DNA of 64,000 nt from Desulfosporosinus sp. FKB (GCF_002196705.1 NZ_NADJ01000038.1:186001-250000), one strand, 5' to 3'; shown: positions 33,400 to 42,880, numbered from the stretch's first letter. Made by a program: numbers and translations. The notes: generated by a model not told the origin, from the letters alone.

Positions 33400-36153
33400 T
33401 TGCAACGTTTCATCAAAATCCTTGTAGGGATTATCTTTATTGCAGCTTTACTGAAGGCTTCAAGCGGCTTATATGAAGATTGGTTATGGTTTAAGGATCT
33501 CGGTTATTCACAGCTTTTCTGGACGCCACTCTTAAGCAAGGTTATTTTCCAAGCTGTCAACGGAACGATTCTCTTCATTTTTATAGCTGGGACATTATTC
33601 TCCATACGCCATGCCATCGTAACATTTGTGAATGAACGTCTGCGTCTTCGTTTACGTTTAGTCCAAGATATGAATCGTCCGGTTTTAAGCTTATCCCAGC
33701 GCAGAGTAACAATTTGGCTCCTCATTATTTCAGTCGTTATAAGTTTCGGAGTAAGTTTTATTGCCGGGTTTACCGGATGGTTAGATGTTCTATCCTTTAT
33801 CCATGCTACACCTTTTGGGCAAACTGATCCTATATTTGGGAAGGATTTGGCATTTTATTTTTTTCAATTGCCTTTTTTAAGAACCTTTTTTAATGCCTTC
33901 TTTGCTCCCTTATTTCTCCTCACCTTATTTACTGCGATTTTCTATATCGTAACAAGAGTACTAAAACTTCATTCCCTCAAATTTTGGCGTAAGGGAGCAG
34001 TAGAAATTACTCCTGGGGCTCGCCGTCATCTTGCCTTATTAATATGTATTCTTTTCGCCTTAAAAGCCTTCGGTTATTATCTTGACATTTTTCAGCTACT
34101 TTATTCTATCCACGGCCATGTTGTTGGTGCAGGCTATACAGATTTAACGGCTGCCCTGCCTGCCCTTAAAATCTTAATTGTGATCAGCATAATAGGCTTT
34201 GTTCTAGCCATTGTTGCCCAAACATTTAAAGATCCTCGCTTACTAACAGTCCCTGTTGCAGGGGTTATTGCTGTTGGAATTGTAATTTACGGCATATTTC
34301 CGAATCTATTGCAATCCTTTGTAGTAATTCCAAATGAGTTGACTAAAGAACAGCCCTACATCCAAAATGAAATTGCCATGACTCGATACGGTTATGGATT
34401 AAATCATATTTCTGAGGTTAATTATCCCGGAAACACACCGATAACTTTAAGCAGTTTAAAGGCCGATCAAGGTACTTTGAACAATATTAGACTTAATGAT
34501 ACACGTCCCTTGCTGCAAACATTTACCCAAAAACAAGGAATTCGCCTCTACTATAAATTTAATGATATCGATATCGACCGCTATATGGTTAATGGTGAGT
34601 ATCGCCAAGTTATGTTAGGCCCCAGAGAAATATCCACACCGGACTTAGATCCCAAGGCTCAAACCTTTGTAAACTTGCGCTTCAAATATACTCACGGTTA
34701 TGGTGCCGCCGCTTCTTTTGCCAATGCTGTAGGGCCTGAGGGATTACCGTCCTTTGCGATTAGCGATATCCCCCCTGTCACTAATTTTCCTGAACTGAAG
34801 CTAAAAGAACCACGCATCTATTACGGTGAACTTACCAATGATTGGGTTGTTGCCGATACTTCGATTAAAGAGTTTGATTATCCTCAAGGGGATACAAATT
34901 CTGAAACCTCTTATACCGGAAAAACAGGAATCCCCTTTACCCCAATTAATAAGTTTATGCTTTCCCTCAGCCATGGAACATTACGATTCTATCTTGCCAG
35001 CGAGGTAACAGCAAATAGCAAAATGCTTATTTACCGCAATATTAAAGAACGGGTTCAAAAATTAGCACCCTTTCTAACCTATGATTCTGATCCCTATATG
35101 GTCATCGATAACGGCCGCCTTAAGTGGATTGTCGATGCTTATACCACGTCTGATGCCTTGCCGTATTCGAATAAATACTCCGACCAAGATTTCAACTACA
35201 TCCGTAACTCTGTCAAAGTCGTCATTGATGCCAACGACGGAACCGTTGATTTTTATGCTATTGATCCTCAAGATCCTATTTTAAAAACATACATGAGCAT
35301 TTTCCCCGGAGTGTTCAAAGATTTTTCCAGTTTTCCGGCATCTTTGAAAAGTCACCTGCGTTATCCTGAAACCTTATTCACTATCCAAAGTAACATGCTT
35401 AAAACATTTCATATGACAGATCCTTCCGTTTTCTATAATAAAGAAGATGCCTGGGATATTGCCAAAGAACTTTACCAGGCCAAACCTCAAAATGTTGATC
35501 CTTATTATACGATTATGACAATTCCCGGAGAAACAAAACCTGAGTTTGTCCTTATGTTGCCCTTTACCCCGGCTTCCAGTGAATCAAATTCTCGCAACAA
35601 CATGGTAGCTTGGATGGCGGCACGAATGGACGGCTCACATTATGGACAGCTCATGCTCTTCGAACTCCCCAAGAGTATCGAAATCGACGGACCATTGCAG
35701 ATTGAATCGCGCATTGATCAAGATCCGGATATTTCAAAACAGTTGTCGCTTTGGGATCAAAAAGGATCCAGCGTCATCCGCGGAAACCTCTTAGCTCTTC
35801 CGATCGGCGGAAACTTCCTCTATGTTGAACCGGTTTATCTGCAATCAGACAAAGGCGGAAGCATCCCTGAAATGAAACGAGTCGTTCTCGCTTACGAGGA
35901 TCAGTTAGTAATGACGGATAATGTCGGTTCAGCGTTAACTCAAATCTTTGGAGAGGGAGCACCCCAGCCAACCATTCCTGGGCAGCAACAAAGTGCCCCT
36001 CCGCCGACCACACCATCAGGGACGGAAACCCCGAGCAGTCAATCTCAATCAATTTCCTCGATACTAGATCAAATGAACCAAATTCGTGACTTACTTGACA
36101 ATTTAGAAACTCAACTTAAAGACTTACAAAGTTCATCAAGCCCTAAGCAGTGA
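33400..36153 (+). CDS. UPF0182 family large membrane protein
   Basis: The 917-aa protein has about seven hydrophobic helices in the first 320 residues and a large extracytoplasmic domain afterwards, the layout of UPF0182 (COG1615). The function of the family is unknown. The C-terminus (about 850-917) is Pro/Ser/Gln-rich and ends in a short helical, coiled-coil-like segment. A TTG start follows AAGGAGG. It is monocistronic, with a strong terminator. Confidence 0.92.
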   Translation: MQRFIKILVGIIFIAALLKASSGLYEDWLWFKDLGYSQLFWTPLLSKVIFQAVNGTILFIFIAGTLFSIRHAIVTFVNERLRLRLRLVQDMNRPVLSLSQRRVTIWLLIISVVISFGVSFIAGFTGWLDVLSFIHATPFGQTDPIFGKDLAFYFFQLPFLRTFFNAFFAPLFLLTLFTAIFYIVTRVLKLHSLKFWRKGAVEITPGARRHLALLICILFALKAFGYYLDIFQLLYSIHGHVVGAGYTDLTAALPALKILIVISIIGFVLAIVAQTFKDPRLLTVPVAGVIAVGIVIYGIFPNLLQSFVVIPNELTKEQPYIQNEIAMTRYGYGLNHISEVNYPGNTPITLSSLKADQGTLNNIRLNDTRPLLQTFTQKQGIRLYYKFNDIDIDRYMVNGEYRQVMLGPREISTPDLDPKAQTFVNLRFKYTHGYGAAASFANAVGPEGLPSFAISDIPPVTNFPELKLKEPRIYYGELTNDWVVADTSIKEFDYPQGDTNSETSYTGKTGIPFTPINKFMLSLSHGTLRFYLASEVTANSKMLIYRNIKERVQKLAPFLTYDSDPYMVIDNGRLKWIVDAYTTSDALPYSNKYSDQDFNYIRNSVKVVIDANDGTVDFYAIDPQDPILKTYMSIFPGVFKDFSSFPASLKSHLRYPETLFTIQSNMLKTFHMTDPSVFYNKEDAWDIAKELYQAKPQNVDPYYTIMTIPGETKPEFVLMLPFTPASSESNSRNNMVAWMAARMDGSHYGQLMLFELPKSIEIDGPLQIESRIDQDPDISKQLSLWDQKGSSVIRGNLLALPIGGNFLYVEPVYLQSDKGGSIPEMKRVVLAYEDQLVMTDNVGSALTQIFGEGAPQPTIPGQQQSAPPPTTPSGTETPSSQSQSISSILDQMNQIRDLLDNLETQLKDLQSSSSPKQ

Positions 36154-36234
36154 ACTGGGAGTCTTACGATTGATAAAACATAGACCTAACGTTATAAAAA
36201 CATCGTTTTAGAATTACTCAAAGAAATTTAACAT

Positions 36235-36262
36235 AAAAGGAGCGCTCGCGTGCGCTCCTTTT
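36235..36262 (+). terminator. Terminator after UPF0182 gene
   Basis: A perfect 11-bp stem (AAAAGGAGCGC with GCGCTCCTTTT) has a 6-base loop and T-rich tail, 82 bp past the stop. Confidence 0.85.
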
Positions 36263-36359
36263 GTATGATTACTAAATTATAGACTTCCCAAAGGAAGTTT
36301 TCTTCGCCCATGAAAGTGAACTCAGGAACACTCGGCATCCTTGCTTCAGAGATATTTGT

Positions 36360-37688
36360 TTATTCTTTAGATTTAAGCGGCTGCAATACGGCCTGGGTAG
36401 AATCCCCGTTCTTGGTAAGCTGAACTAATTCCGCCCCATCAACAGAAACATAATTTTCGTCCCCTTGCAATTTAACTTCCGAGAGATTCCCTTTAGTGAT
36501 AATATTGGCAGTTTGATCATTATAGACAATAACTTGTCCGTCTGCTCCAATTAGAGTCCGTACAGAATCGTCATAGGGAATATTTCCTTCCCAAAGAGTA
36601 TCAAGTGAAGGATTGCTCGTGACATGGGTAAGGTCATCGGTAGTTTTGATTTTGACAAGTCGATTGTTTTCAATTTCACCGATATAAACACTGCCATCTC
36701 TTATACCTAAAATTTGATCAGAATTATTATTAGAAATCACTACACGCTTTGAACCATCTAAGGCAATGACTTCATGCTTGGACCCAACTTTACTATCAAG
36801 GTATAGAGTCCCATAACGATCAGAAGCCGCCATATTATCGATAGTTTCACCTGATTTACTTAGTGTTTTGACGTTTTTCATAACATCAATTTCCAGCAGC
36901 AATTCAGACTGTGCACTTTTCACCGTCAGATACATCAAATTTGTGAATGTTGAAACGACGCATTCCTCGATCTTTCCACCTGCAGGAAAATTATCAATCG
37001 TTTGATTAAATCGATCATCTGGTGCCGTCGAATCATCGTCACTGTCTGGAAGGTCGAGTGAATACAACTCCGTTAATTGGGGATTGTTATAACGTTTCAC
37101 GACGTACGGCTTAGCAGTCTCCTCTTTCGTGGATTCTTTTGTGGTACTGTTGCTGTTAGTTTTATTGCTCGACTTATCCGTAGTTTTAGAATTCGCTTTT
37201 TCATTGGGATCTTCTGTTTTGGGTACTGTCGTCGATGGTGTCTGAACAGTCGATTGCGAAGTCTGACCAGAAGTCTTTGACTGAGTTTGAGTAGGATAAA
37301 CGGTTACTAAGGTGTAGGGATTCGGGTTTGCCTTAGCATAAAAATAGAGCAGTGTATTTCTATCCGGCAGCCACTGATAGGTCAAAACTCCCAAGGAGCT
37401 GCCGTTTCCGGAAGGGGGAGCCTTTTCGAACACGACCTTCTGCTTTTTAAGATTAAAAACCTTGAGAGTACCATCTTCGGAATAAGCAATATAGTCCTTA
37501 GCGTAAGAAACCTGAACGTTTTGGAGATTCGATCCGGGGATAGTAGCTTTAAGCTGAGTAGTAATAATTTTAGGACTTTGGTCTGGAGTAATTACTTGCT
37601 GCACTTTACGATTTAAATAAGAATATCCCCCATATTGCACTAATAAGGAAATTAATGTCCAAACGGCAACAGTACGTAGCTTCTTCAT
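36360..37688 (-). CDS. Exported protein, probable beta-propeller, unknown
   Basis: The 442-aa protein has an N-terminal hydrophobic anchor (about residues 6-24), a propeller-like repeat pattern of beta strands (for example VSYAKDYIAYSEDGTLKVFN), and a Ser/Thr/Lys-rich insert at about 130-195. I recognise no enzyme motif. It follows a phosphodiester glycosidase-type gene with 30 bp between them and both are exported, so they may act together at the cell surface. The ATG follows GGAG. Confidence 0.75.
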   Translation of the reverse strand: MKKLRTVAVWTLISLLVQYGGYSYLNRKVQQVITPDQSPKIITTQLKATIPGSNLQNVQVSYAKDYIAYSEDGTLKVFNLKKQKVVFEKAPPSGNGSSLGVLTYQWLPDRNTLLYFYAKANPNPYTLVTVYPTQTQSKTSGQTSQSTVQTPSTTVPKTEDPNEKANSKTTDKSSNKTNSNSTTKESTKEETAKPYVVKRYNNPQLTELYSLDLPDSDDDSTAPDDRFNQTIDNFPAGGKIEECVVSTFTNLMYLTVKSAQSELLLEIDVMKNVKTLSKSGETIDNMAASDRYGTLYLDSKVGSKHEVIALDGSKRVVISNNNSDQILGIRDGSVYIGEIENNRLVKIKTTDDLTHVTSNPSLDTLWEGNIPYDDSVRTLIGADGQVIVYNDQTANIITKGNLSEVKLQGDENYVSVDGAELVQLTKNGDSTQAVLQPLKSKE

Positions 37689-37718
37689 GAAATTTCTCCT
37701 TTACACCGGGATTGCTTA

Positions 37719-38684
37719 TTAAGGGGTTACAACAAAAGCTGTCGGGATATAGCGCTCGCCAAAAATATCCCACAACTTGTTTTGGACTTTCCCATCATAG
37801 ACGAGTTCAGAAGAAGAACCGCCATCCAGGTTAACAGCATTTACAGCATGATAATCGTTAAAGACATTCATGAGATCTCGCAGCGTTGCTCCAATGCTCC
37901 AAGTTGGTTGACGGCCATCAATTACTACGAAAATTACAGTTCCATCGGCCGTTTGTCCTATTCCTGTCCTTGGGGCTATCCCCCATCCGCCATCGCCTTG
38001 AATCACAGACTTGCCGTTAACAATCAGGTTTGGCCCAAAGGAAACAGCTTCTTGAATATGTTTTTCTTCCAATTGACTCGCAGTCATATCTCCAATAACT
38101 AAGTTACCTTGATCATCGAAGCCAACAATATTTACCTTTTGATTTCCGACATTGTTATGGACCAATTTGCCATTTTGAACAGTCAGCCCGTCGGGAAAGG
38201 CTCCATTACCTTTACCATTGGGATCATAAAATCCTCCTGCGTTAATTCCGGCAATTGCTCCCATATCTTGAACCAAGTCACTAACCCGTTCTCCCGTTGT
38301 GCCAATCTGCTTTGTTACTGCCAGCTTGATTCGCTTGGGATCTTTAATCAACATAACTTTTCCTTTGAAACTCGGACCTTTAATATCTTCAATGGTAATT
38401 CCTGAAGTTGCGTCATTGACAACACTGCTGCGTGATATATCCTGACTAGTCAAAACTCCATTGCCATAGCCACTTTCCATGATTTTATCTATTTCAGCTT
38501 GTGACAAAAAGGCTTTGACAAACTGTGGATGACGTGAAGTATAAACCGAACCTACTGCTACAGTTTTAAGGGACTGAAATGGTCCCCAGAACAGAACAAA
38601 GGGCGCAAGAATTCCAGCAAGAATAAGATTATAGACTAAAAAGGCTAAAATCTTCTTGATTCTAATTGTTCGCTTTTTCTTCAT
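37719..38684 (-). CDS. Exported phosphodiester glycosidase (NAGPA-like) protein
   Basis: The 321-aa protein has a basic N-terminus, one membrane helix (about residues 8-30) and a NAGPA/phosphodiester glycosidase domain. Visible marks are AGINAGGFYDPNGKG, PRTGIGQTADGTVIFVVIDGR and NAVNLDGGSSSELVYDG. Such proteins are thought to act on cell-wall or polysaccharide linkages. The start at 38684 (MKKKRTIRIKK) follows GGAGAAGGGG at a slightly long spacing; an ATG eight codons upstream is possible. Confidence 0.85.
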   Translation of the reverse strand: MKKKRTIRIKKILAFLVYNLILAGILAPFVLFWGPFQSLKTVAVGSVYTSRHPQFVKAFLSQAEIDKIMESGYGNGVLTSQDISRSSVVNDATSGITIEDIKGPSFKGKVMLIKDPKRIKLAVTKQIGTTGERVSDLVQDMGAIAGINAGGFYDPNGKGNGAFPDGLTVQNGKLVHNNVGNQKVNIVGFDDQGNLVIGDMTASQLEEKHIQEAVSFGPNLIVNGKSVIQGDGGWGIAPRTGIGQTADGTVIFVVIDGRQPTWSIGATLRDLMNVFNDYHAVNAVNLDGGSSSELVYDGKVQNKLWDIFGERYIPTAFVVTP

Positions 38685-38742
38685 AAGAATTGTTTTCCCC
38701 TTCTCCATTGATCTTAAATTAAAAAATTCTCTAAAAAACAAA

Positions 38743-38760
38743 GCCGCATTTTTTTGCGGC
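38743..38760 (-). terminator. Terminator after 91-aa membrane gene
   Basis: A 6-bp stem (GCCGCA with TGCGGC) is followed on the minus strand by TTTGTTTTTTAG. It lies 28 bp past the stop at 38788. Confidence 0.75.
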
Positions 38761-38787
38761 CTCGAACCCTTATTTGACCTTTATGAC

Positions 38788-39063
38788 TTATTTACCCCGC
38801 TTTTTCAATTCAGATATCAACTTCCATATAGAATAAAGAATTAAGACTAAATAAAAGTATACACTGATCTGAATTGAAGACCATTGAGAAGTTCCTTGAT
38901 AAACCTCGACGAACTGAATAAGTAACCCAGACGCCATACCAACAATAATAATCGTCCACAAATAAATTGCAACACCATATTTTTTGCGTTTTGAAAAATA
39001 ATACAAATAAAGCACTACGCAAAGAACAAATATACTTCTTAAAACCATTAATAATATTGACAT
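38788..39063 (-). CDS. Small membrane protein, 91 aa
   Basis: Three hydrophobic helices are predicted (about 5-22, 30-50 and 65-82), followed by a basic tail ending KKRGK. The start follows GAGG. A terminator follows. A competing frame in the same DNA looks less protein-like. No family recognised. Confidence 0.7.
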   Translation of the reverse strand: MSILLMVLRSIFVLCVVLYLYYFSKRKKYGVAIYLWTIIIVGMASGLLIQFVEVYQGTSQWSSIQISVYFYLVLILYSIWKLISELKKRGK

Positions 39064-39213
39064 TCTTCAGCCTCATTCGTCATTAAAATATACCCACAAC
39101 GCCGTCTTAAGTATAACAAATCATATTAATTCAATCAAGGATTGTCTCCAAGATATCTATCATAATCAATGTGATAACTTTTGTCCTCTGCACTGCCTGA
39201 CAAACGAAAAAAA

Positions 39214-39230
39214 AGCCGGCTAATACGGCT
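39214..39230 (-). terminator. Terminator after osmC-type gene
   Basis: A short stem (AGCCG with CGGCT) is followed on the minus strand by eight T residues, 24 bp past the stop at 39254. Confidence 0.65.
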
Positions 39231-39253
39231 CCTATAAGTTATCACTTTATTGC

Positions 39254-39670
39254 TTACTCTGGATTCACTTCAATCCTGTACGTCAAATCTGCCGCTTTAT
39301 CAATCATATTGGCAACGCTGCAGTATTTTTCCATAGAAAGCTGAACAGCCCGACGCAGCTTATCCTCAGGAAGAGATTCACCCCAAAATTTATAGACAAC
39401 CTCGATATCTTTAAATACTTTAGGATGATCGCTGGCCCTTTCCCCTTCTACCGTTGCCTCAAATCGCTGCAGCTTGACTTGCATTTTCTCAAGGATAGAT
39501 ACGATATCCATTCCGCTGCAGCCTGCTATAGCCATTAAAAGGAGCTCCATCGGATTAGAACCAAGTCCTGAACCGCCGGCAGTAACAGCTGTATCAATAT
39601 GAGTCATTGTTTTTGAACTTCCTTCACCTTGAAAGTGCATACCCTTAATATGTTTTACAGTTACTTTCAT
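39254..39670 (-). CDS. OsmC family protein
   Basis: This 138-aa protein shows the OsmC/Ohr fold, with GSNPMELLLMAIAGCSGMD carrying the first conserved cysteine near residue 51 and SMEKYCSVANM carrying the second near 117. Members reduce organic hydroperoxides with these thiols; the YhfA-like subgroup has an unclear role. The ATG follows AAAGGAG. Confidence 0.9.
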   Translation of the reverse strand: MKVTVKHIKGMHFQGEGSSKTMTHIDTAVTAGGSGLGSNPMELLLMAIAGCSGMDIVSILEKMQVKLQRFEATVEGERASDHPKVFKDIEVVYKFWGESLPEDKLRRAVQLSMEKYCSVANMIDKAADLTYRIEVNPE

Positions 39671-39707
39671 AAAAAAACTCCTTTCAACTTTTTTTAATCG
39701 TCAGACG

Positions 39708-39757
39708 ACTCCCACTTCTACAAGTGGGAGTGGTTCAGCTTAGCTGAACGAGTTCAC
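39708..39757 (+). mobile_element. Structured IS200/IS605-like end relic, short copy
   Basis: A perfect 10-bp hairpin (ACTCCCACTT with AAGTGGGAGT, loop CTAC) is followed immediately by GTTCAGCT-T-AGCTGAAC and then GAGTTCAC. The same modules in the same order occur on the minus strand at 61991-62156, with over 100 bp of extra structured DNA between them. No transposase is present. The likeness to IS200/IS605 ends is by organisation, not by search. Confidence 0.55.
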
Positions 39758-39783
39758 TCGAAATCCGAAACAGATTCGATGAT

Positions 39784-40362
39784 CTATAATGTAGGTGACC
39801 AGACTCCTTTAATGACTTCTTGAGCAACTTTCCTCAGGGACTTACGCGTTGTCATCGCATGATCACGAAGAGCTTTATAAGCATCTTGTTCTGAAATGCC
39901 GTGCTGCTGAATGATAGACAACATAGCTTGGAATAATAGTTTCCGCGTCTTGAGGTCTTCTTCTAAACGCTGCAGTTGCTGATAGTGTTCTGATTCACGT
40001 TGATAGCGATGCTCTGCCATTTGAATACCTGCAACTATATCTAAAACACGCCAGGGATAAACAGCAACATGATGGGCATCAGCTTCTATGACTTCAGGAA
40101 GGACATAATGCTCTTCTTGAGTTAAGACAACCACAATAGGGCATAAATGCTGCAATACAAGATTTTGGAGAACTTCCGATGAACTTAAACCGCGAAGATT
40201 CCATCCCATAATTACAAGATCAGGTTCAAAGCGATGTATAAAACGCAAGGCCTCCATGCCGTTATCGGTTGTCGCTAGAAGTTGATAATTTGCTAAGGGC
40301 AACATAGATTTTATTTCTTGATTTAAAGCAGACTTACCTGATACTAATATAGCCCTTTTCAT
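39784..40362 (-). CDS. ANTAR-domain protein with degenerate receiver
   Basis: The 192-aa protein joins a receiver-like N-terminus to a coiled linker and a C-terminal ANTAR RNA-binding domain (about residues 125-190, with LLFQAMLSIIQQHGISEQDAYKALRDHAM). ANTAR proteins bind twin hairpins in nascent RNA and prevent termination. The receiver lacks the acidic pair (VSGKS) and has Gly53 where the phospho-aspartate should be (IMGWNL), so normal phosphorylation is not expected. The ATG at 40362 follows GGGTG; an ATG at 40377 is possible. No partner kinase is adjacent. Confidence 0.85.
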   Translation of the reverse strand: MKRAILVSGKSALNQEIKSMLPLANYQLLATTDNGMEALRFIHRFEPDLVIMGWNLRGLSSSEVLQNLVLQHLCPIVVVLTQEEHYVLPEVIEADAHHVAVYPWRVLDIVAGIQMAEHRYQRESEHYQQLQRLEEDLKTRKLLFQAMLSIIQQHGISEQDAYKALRDHAMTTRKSLRKVAQEVIKGVWSPTL

Positions 40363-40486
40363 TCGAATTTCACCCATTTCAATCCCGAAATTACTTGCCA
40401 ATAATACCGCGATATGCAAAAATATTCAAGATAGTTTAATAGTTCTTCAGTTCATCGACATTAATATGTAATTACCTTCTAATGAA

Positions 40487-40509
40487 AAAACGCTCGAAGG
40501 GAGCGTTTT
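40487..40509 (-). terminator. Terminator after 221-aa membrane gene
   Basis: A 9-bp stem (AAAACGCTC with GAGCGTTTT) has a 5-base loop and A/T tracts on both sides, so it may be bidirectional. It lies 8 bp past the stop at 40517. Confidence 0.85.
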
Positions 40510-40516
40510 TTTATAT

Positions 40517-41182
40517 TTATTTAGCTACAGCGCCAATATGATCATCAGCAGCGCAGAACTCCGGATCTTGCTGGATTGTAGACGAATTATATTTAACGGA
40601 ATTCATTCGCAGCGGGAATACAAGAACAAATAAGGCAATACCCCCAAAGGCAAAAGCCAAATGCTGTATCGTTAACAATGTAAAAACAAACGGAATCATG
40701 TTTGGAGAAGTCCCTATAGCAAAGCTAAAAGGCTGAATTAGTTTTAAATTAGCATTTTGAAGTTCATCCGGAGTTGCATCGGAAATAGGTTTTTTATCTG
40801 ACAGTATCCAAACAGTCTTATCCGTATTTTTAACAGATTGAATGATTTTCTGACCGATTTTATAAAAGGGATCAACTGAGGAAAAATAAATAAATCCTTT
40901 TGTGGTATAAATTTTATCCAGCTCAACAGGCGTACCCGTAATGCTTGCTTTGGTATTAGTGGTTTCTATACGTAAAATATCGTTTTTATCTATATTTACA
41001 GGTCCTTGATCGGTTATCACAGTATACAAATCACCGTCAACTAATTCAATATTGGATACTTTAACATTGAGGAGCCTTATGCCAACCATTGACAGGAAGA
41101 TCACTAATAAGCTCACTATGATCATAGCTCCCGCCATCCGTTCGCGATCGAACTGTCTTTCTTTATTTAACAACTTTGACAC
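40517..41182 (-). CDS. Membrane protein of unknown function, 221 aa
   Basis: A hydrophobic helix near residues 17-38 and another near 170-192 bracket an extracytoplasmic-type beta-rich region. The C-terminus is polar. No signature motif or family is recognised. It is a single gene between terminators. Confidence 0.7.
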   Translation of the reverse strand: MSKLLNKERQFDRERMAGAMIIVSLLVIFLSMVGIRLLNVKVSNIELVDGDLYTVITDQGPVNIDKNDILRIETTNTKASITGTPVELDKIYTTKGFIYFSSVDPFYKIGQKIIQSVKNTDKTVWILSDKKPISDATPDELQNANLKLIQPFSFAIGTSPNMIPFVFTLLTIQHLAFAFGGIALFVLVFPLRMNSVKYNSSTIQQDPEFCAADDHIGAVAK

Positions 41183-41298
41183 GTCCTTTTCTTATCTTCT
41201 AGAAGTACTTCTAGTTTTACCACAAAACTCATTTTACTATAAATTATTTTGTGAAACAAACTTTTTATAAATTCATCCATAAGATCAATCTATGAAAA

Positions 41299-41320
41299 AA
41301 GAAGGCATAGTAGCCTTCTT
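41299..41320 (-). terminator. Terminator after PHP gene
   Basis: An 8-bp stem (AAGAAGGC with GCCTTCTT), loop ATAGTA, is followed on the minus strand by TTTTCATAG. Confidence 0.75.
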
Positions 41321-41393
41321 TTTGAAAATCCTATCATTATCACAGGCTCAGGAGCCCTAAGAAAGGAGATTGAACTTTCGGAACATAAACTTA

Positions 41394-42125
41394 TTAAATG
41401 GTTGTAAAACGCTTTCTCCGTCGATCTTGTAAATAATCAAGCACCCGTTGAGGAGAAGTATTGAGAATCTGATCTTCCAAGATCCCTACTTCTTCAATCA
41501 ATTGCAGAGATCGATCGAAGACCCCTACCCGATCCCAAAAGTGAGCATCGCTGCCAATAATAATAGGGCCTTTATATTTTGCCATATAACTCGCGAAGCG
41601 ATGACAATTCTCCTGAGTCTCTTTTTTTCCGGCTGCAAGAGAACTGTTATTAATTTCAACCGGAAGTTGTAATTGAGCTGACATATAAGCGATCTTTTCT
41701 AAGTCTAATTCAAACTCCGGTCGGCCTGGATGAACCATCATGTCGGTAAAAGGGTTTTCCATGGCTTTAATATACGCTTGGGTGTTTTGTTCAATTGTTC
41801 CACCCGGATAACATTGGACATGAAGGCCGGCTAAGACAAGTTTCATTCGAGTTAAATAATTTATGGGTACATCAAGTTCACCTTCATGGTTAATAATATT
41901 GGCCTCGACTCCCGGTATGATCCTTACTCCGTGAAGTTCTTCGGGTAAAATTGCTAAATTTCCGAAATGATATAAAGAAGGTGCCCCTAACATACTGGGG
42001 CCATGATCCGTCATCCCTAATAATTGCAATCCTTTCCGCGAAGCAGCTAAGGCATTTTCGGAAATCGTGCTATAGGCATGTCCACTAGAAATCGTATGCG
42101 TATGTAAATCTACTAACATCTTCAT
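41394..42125 (-). CDS. PHP-domain phosphoesterase (YcdX type)
   Basis: The 243-aa protein opens with the metal-binding DLHTHTISSGHAYST motif, followed by MTDHGP, GVEANI, MMVHPGRPEF and GSDAHFWDRVG, covering the usual trinuclear metal site of PHP proteins. YcdX-like members are phosphatases of uncertain substrate. The start is the ATG at 42125 six bases after GAGGTG; the longer upstream frame has no ribosome site. Confidence 0.9.
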   Translation of the reverse strand: MKMLVDLHTHTISSGHAYSTISENALAASRKGLQLLGMTDHGPSMLGAPSLYHFGNLAILPEELHGVRIIPGVEANIINHEGELDVPINYLTRMKLVLAGLHVQCYPGGTIEQNTQAYIKAMENPFTDMMVHPGRPEFELDLEKIAYMSAQLQLPVEINNSSLAAGKKETQENCHRFASYMAKYKGPIIIGSDAHFWDRVGVFDRSLQLIEEVGILEDQILNTSPQRVLDYLQDRRRKRFTTI

Positions 42126-42262
42126 CAGATTCACCTCAGGTCTATTATACCTCCAAATTGCTGTTAAGCAAAATTCAGGCAAATGCTGAAAGGGGACTAT
42201 ATCCATACGTATAGCCCCTCATCTATTTCTTGCTAAGTTGTCAGTTACAGCTAGTATAATAC

Positions 42263-42841
42263 CTATTGCTTGTTCGTTGCAGCTGGAGCCTTAACGGTTG
42301 AATCGACAATGAAACGAAAACTGGCTTCCGTGGCTTGATCTACTCCACCGGCAGGATTGGGTTTAATTCTTACAATCATCATATGTTGCCCGGCAGTCGC
42401 ACTTTTGCCAAGGGCATCACCCAAACATTTTATCTGGCGAAAAGCAACTCGTGCTTTAGTACCCGGTTCCAAAGAAGGCAATACGCCGGGAGAAATTACT
42501 TTTTTGGTTTCATCGCCTGCCAGAGAGACTTGCAATTCAACGGGTATGTTTGTCATTTTTTTAGCAGTTGTATTCTGAACAGTAACAATTAGATCAAAGG
42601 TTTTACTAGTAATTACTTGTGCACCTTTTAAAGTAACATTGCCGTAATTCAGATCTTTCACAACTGAGGCCGGTTCTACATTTACCCCCAACATTTGAAT
42701 TTCAGGTGTACCTGTTACGCTTGATCCGCTCGTTTGTTTCGTCTGCCAGAATGAATACCCGGCAAATCCAATTAGACAAATTAGTAAGACACTGGTTAGC
42801 ATTACGAGATATTTACGATTAAGAGCTATAATTTTAGTCAA
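42263..42841 (-). CDS. Membrane-anchored extracytoplasmic protein, unknown
   Basis: The 192-aa product has one N-terminal membrane anchor (about residues 12-32) and an exported beta-sandwich-like domain containing VTVQNTTAKKMTNIPVEL, resembling FxLYD or other Ig-like domains. The TTG start at 42841 lies nine bases after AGGAGG and is preferred over the longer frame to 42892. It follows the dnaI terminator. Function unknown. Confidence 0.75.
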   Translation of the reverse strand: MTKIIALNRKYLVMLTSVLLICLIGFAGYSFWQTKQTSGSSVTGTPEIQMLGVNVEPASVVKDLNYGNVTLKGAQVITSKTFDLIVTVQNTTAKKMTNIPVELQVSLAGDETKKVISPGVLPSLEPGTKARVAFRQIKCLGDALGKSATAGQHMMIVRIKPNPAGGVDQATEASFRFIVDSTVKAPAATNKQ

Positions 42842-42880
42842 AGCTGACAACCTCCTATAATTCAGATTTATTCTATAAAA

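Noticed and set aside
36360-37688. Considered as an adhesin or toxin because of the Ser/Thr-rich insert
   Set aside because: There is no sorting signal, repeat array or toxin motif; only a single N-terminal anchor and propeller-like strands are visible.
38810-39076. 88-codon frame overlapping the 91-aa membrane gene
   Set aside because: The other frame has better helices, a better C-terminus and a GAGG site before its ATG.
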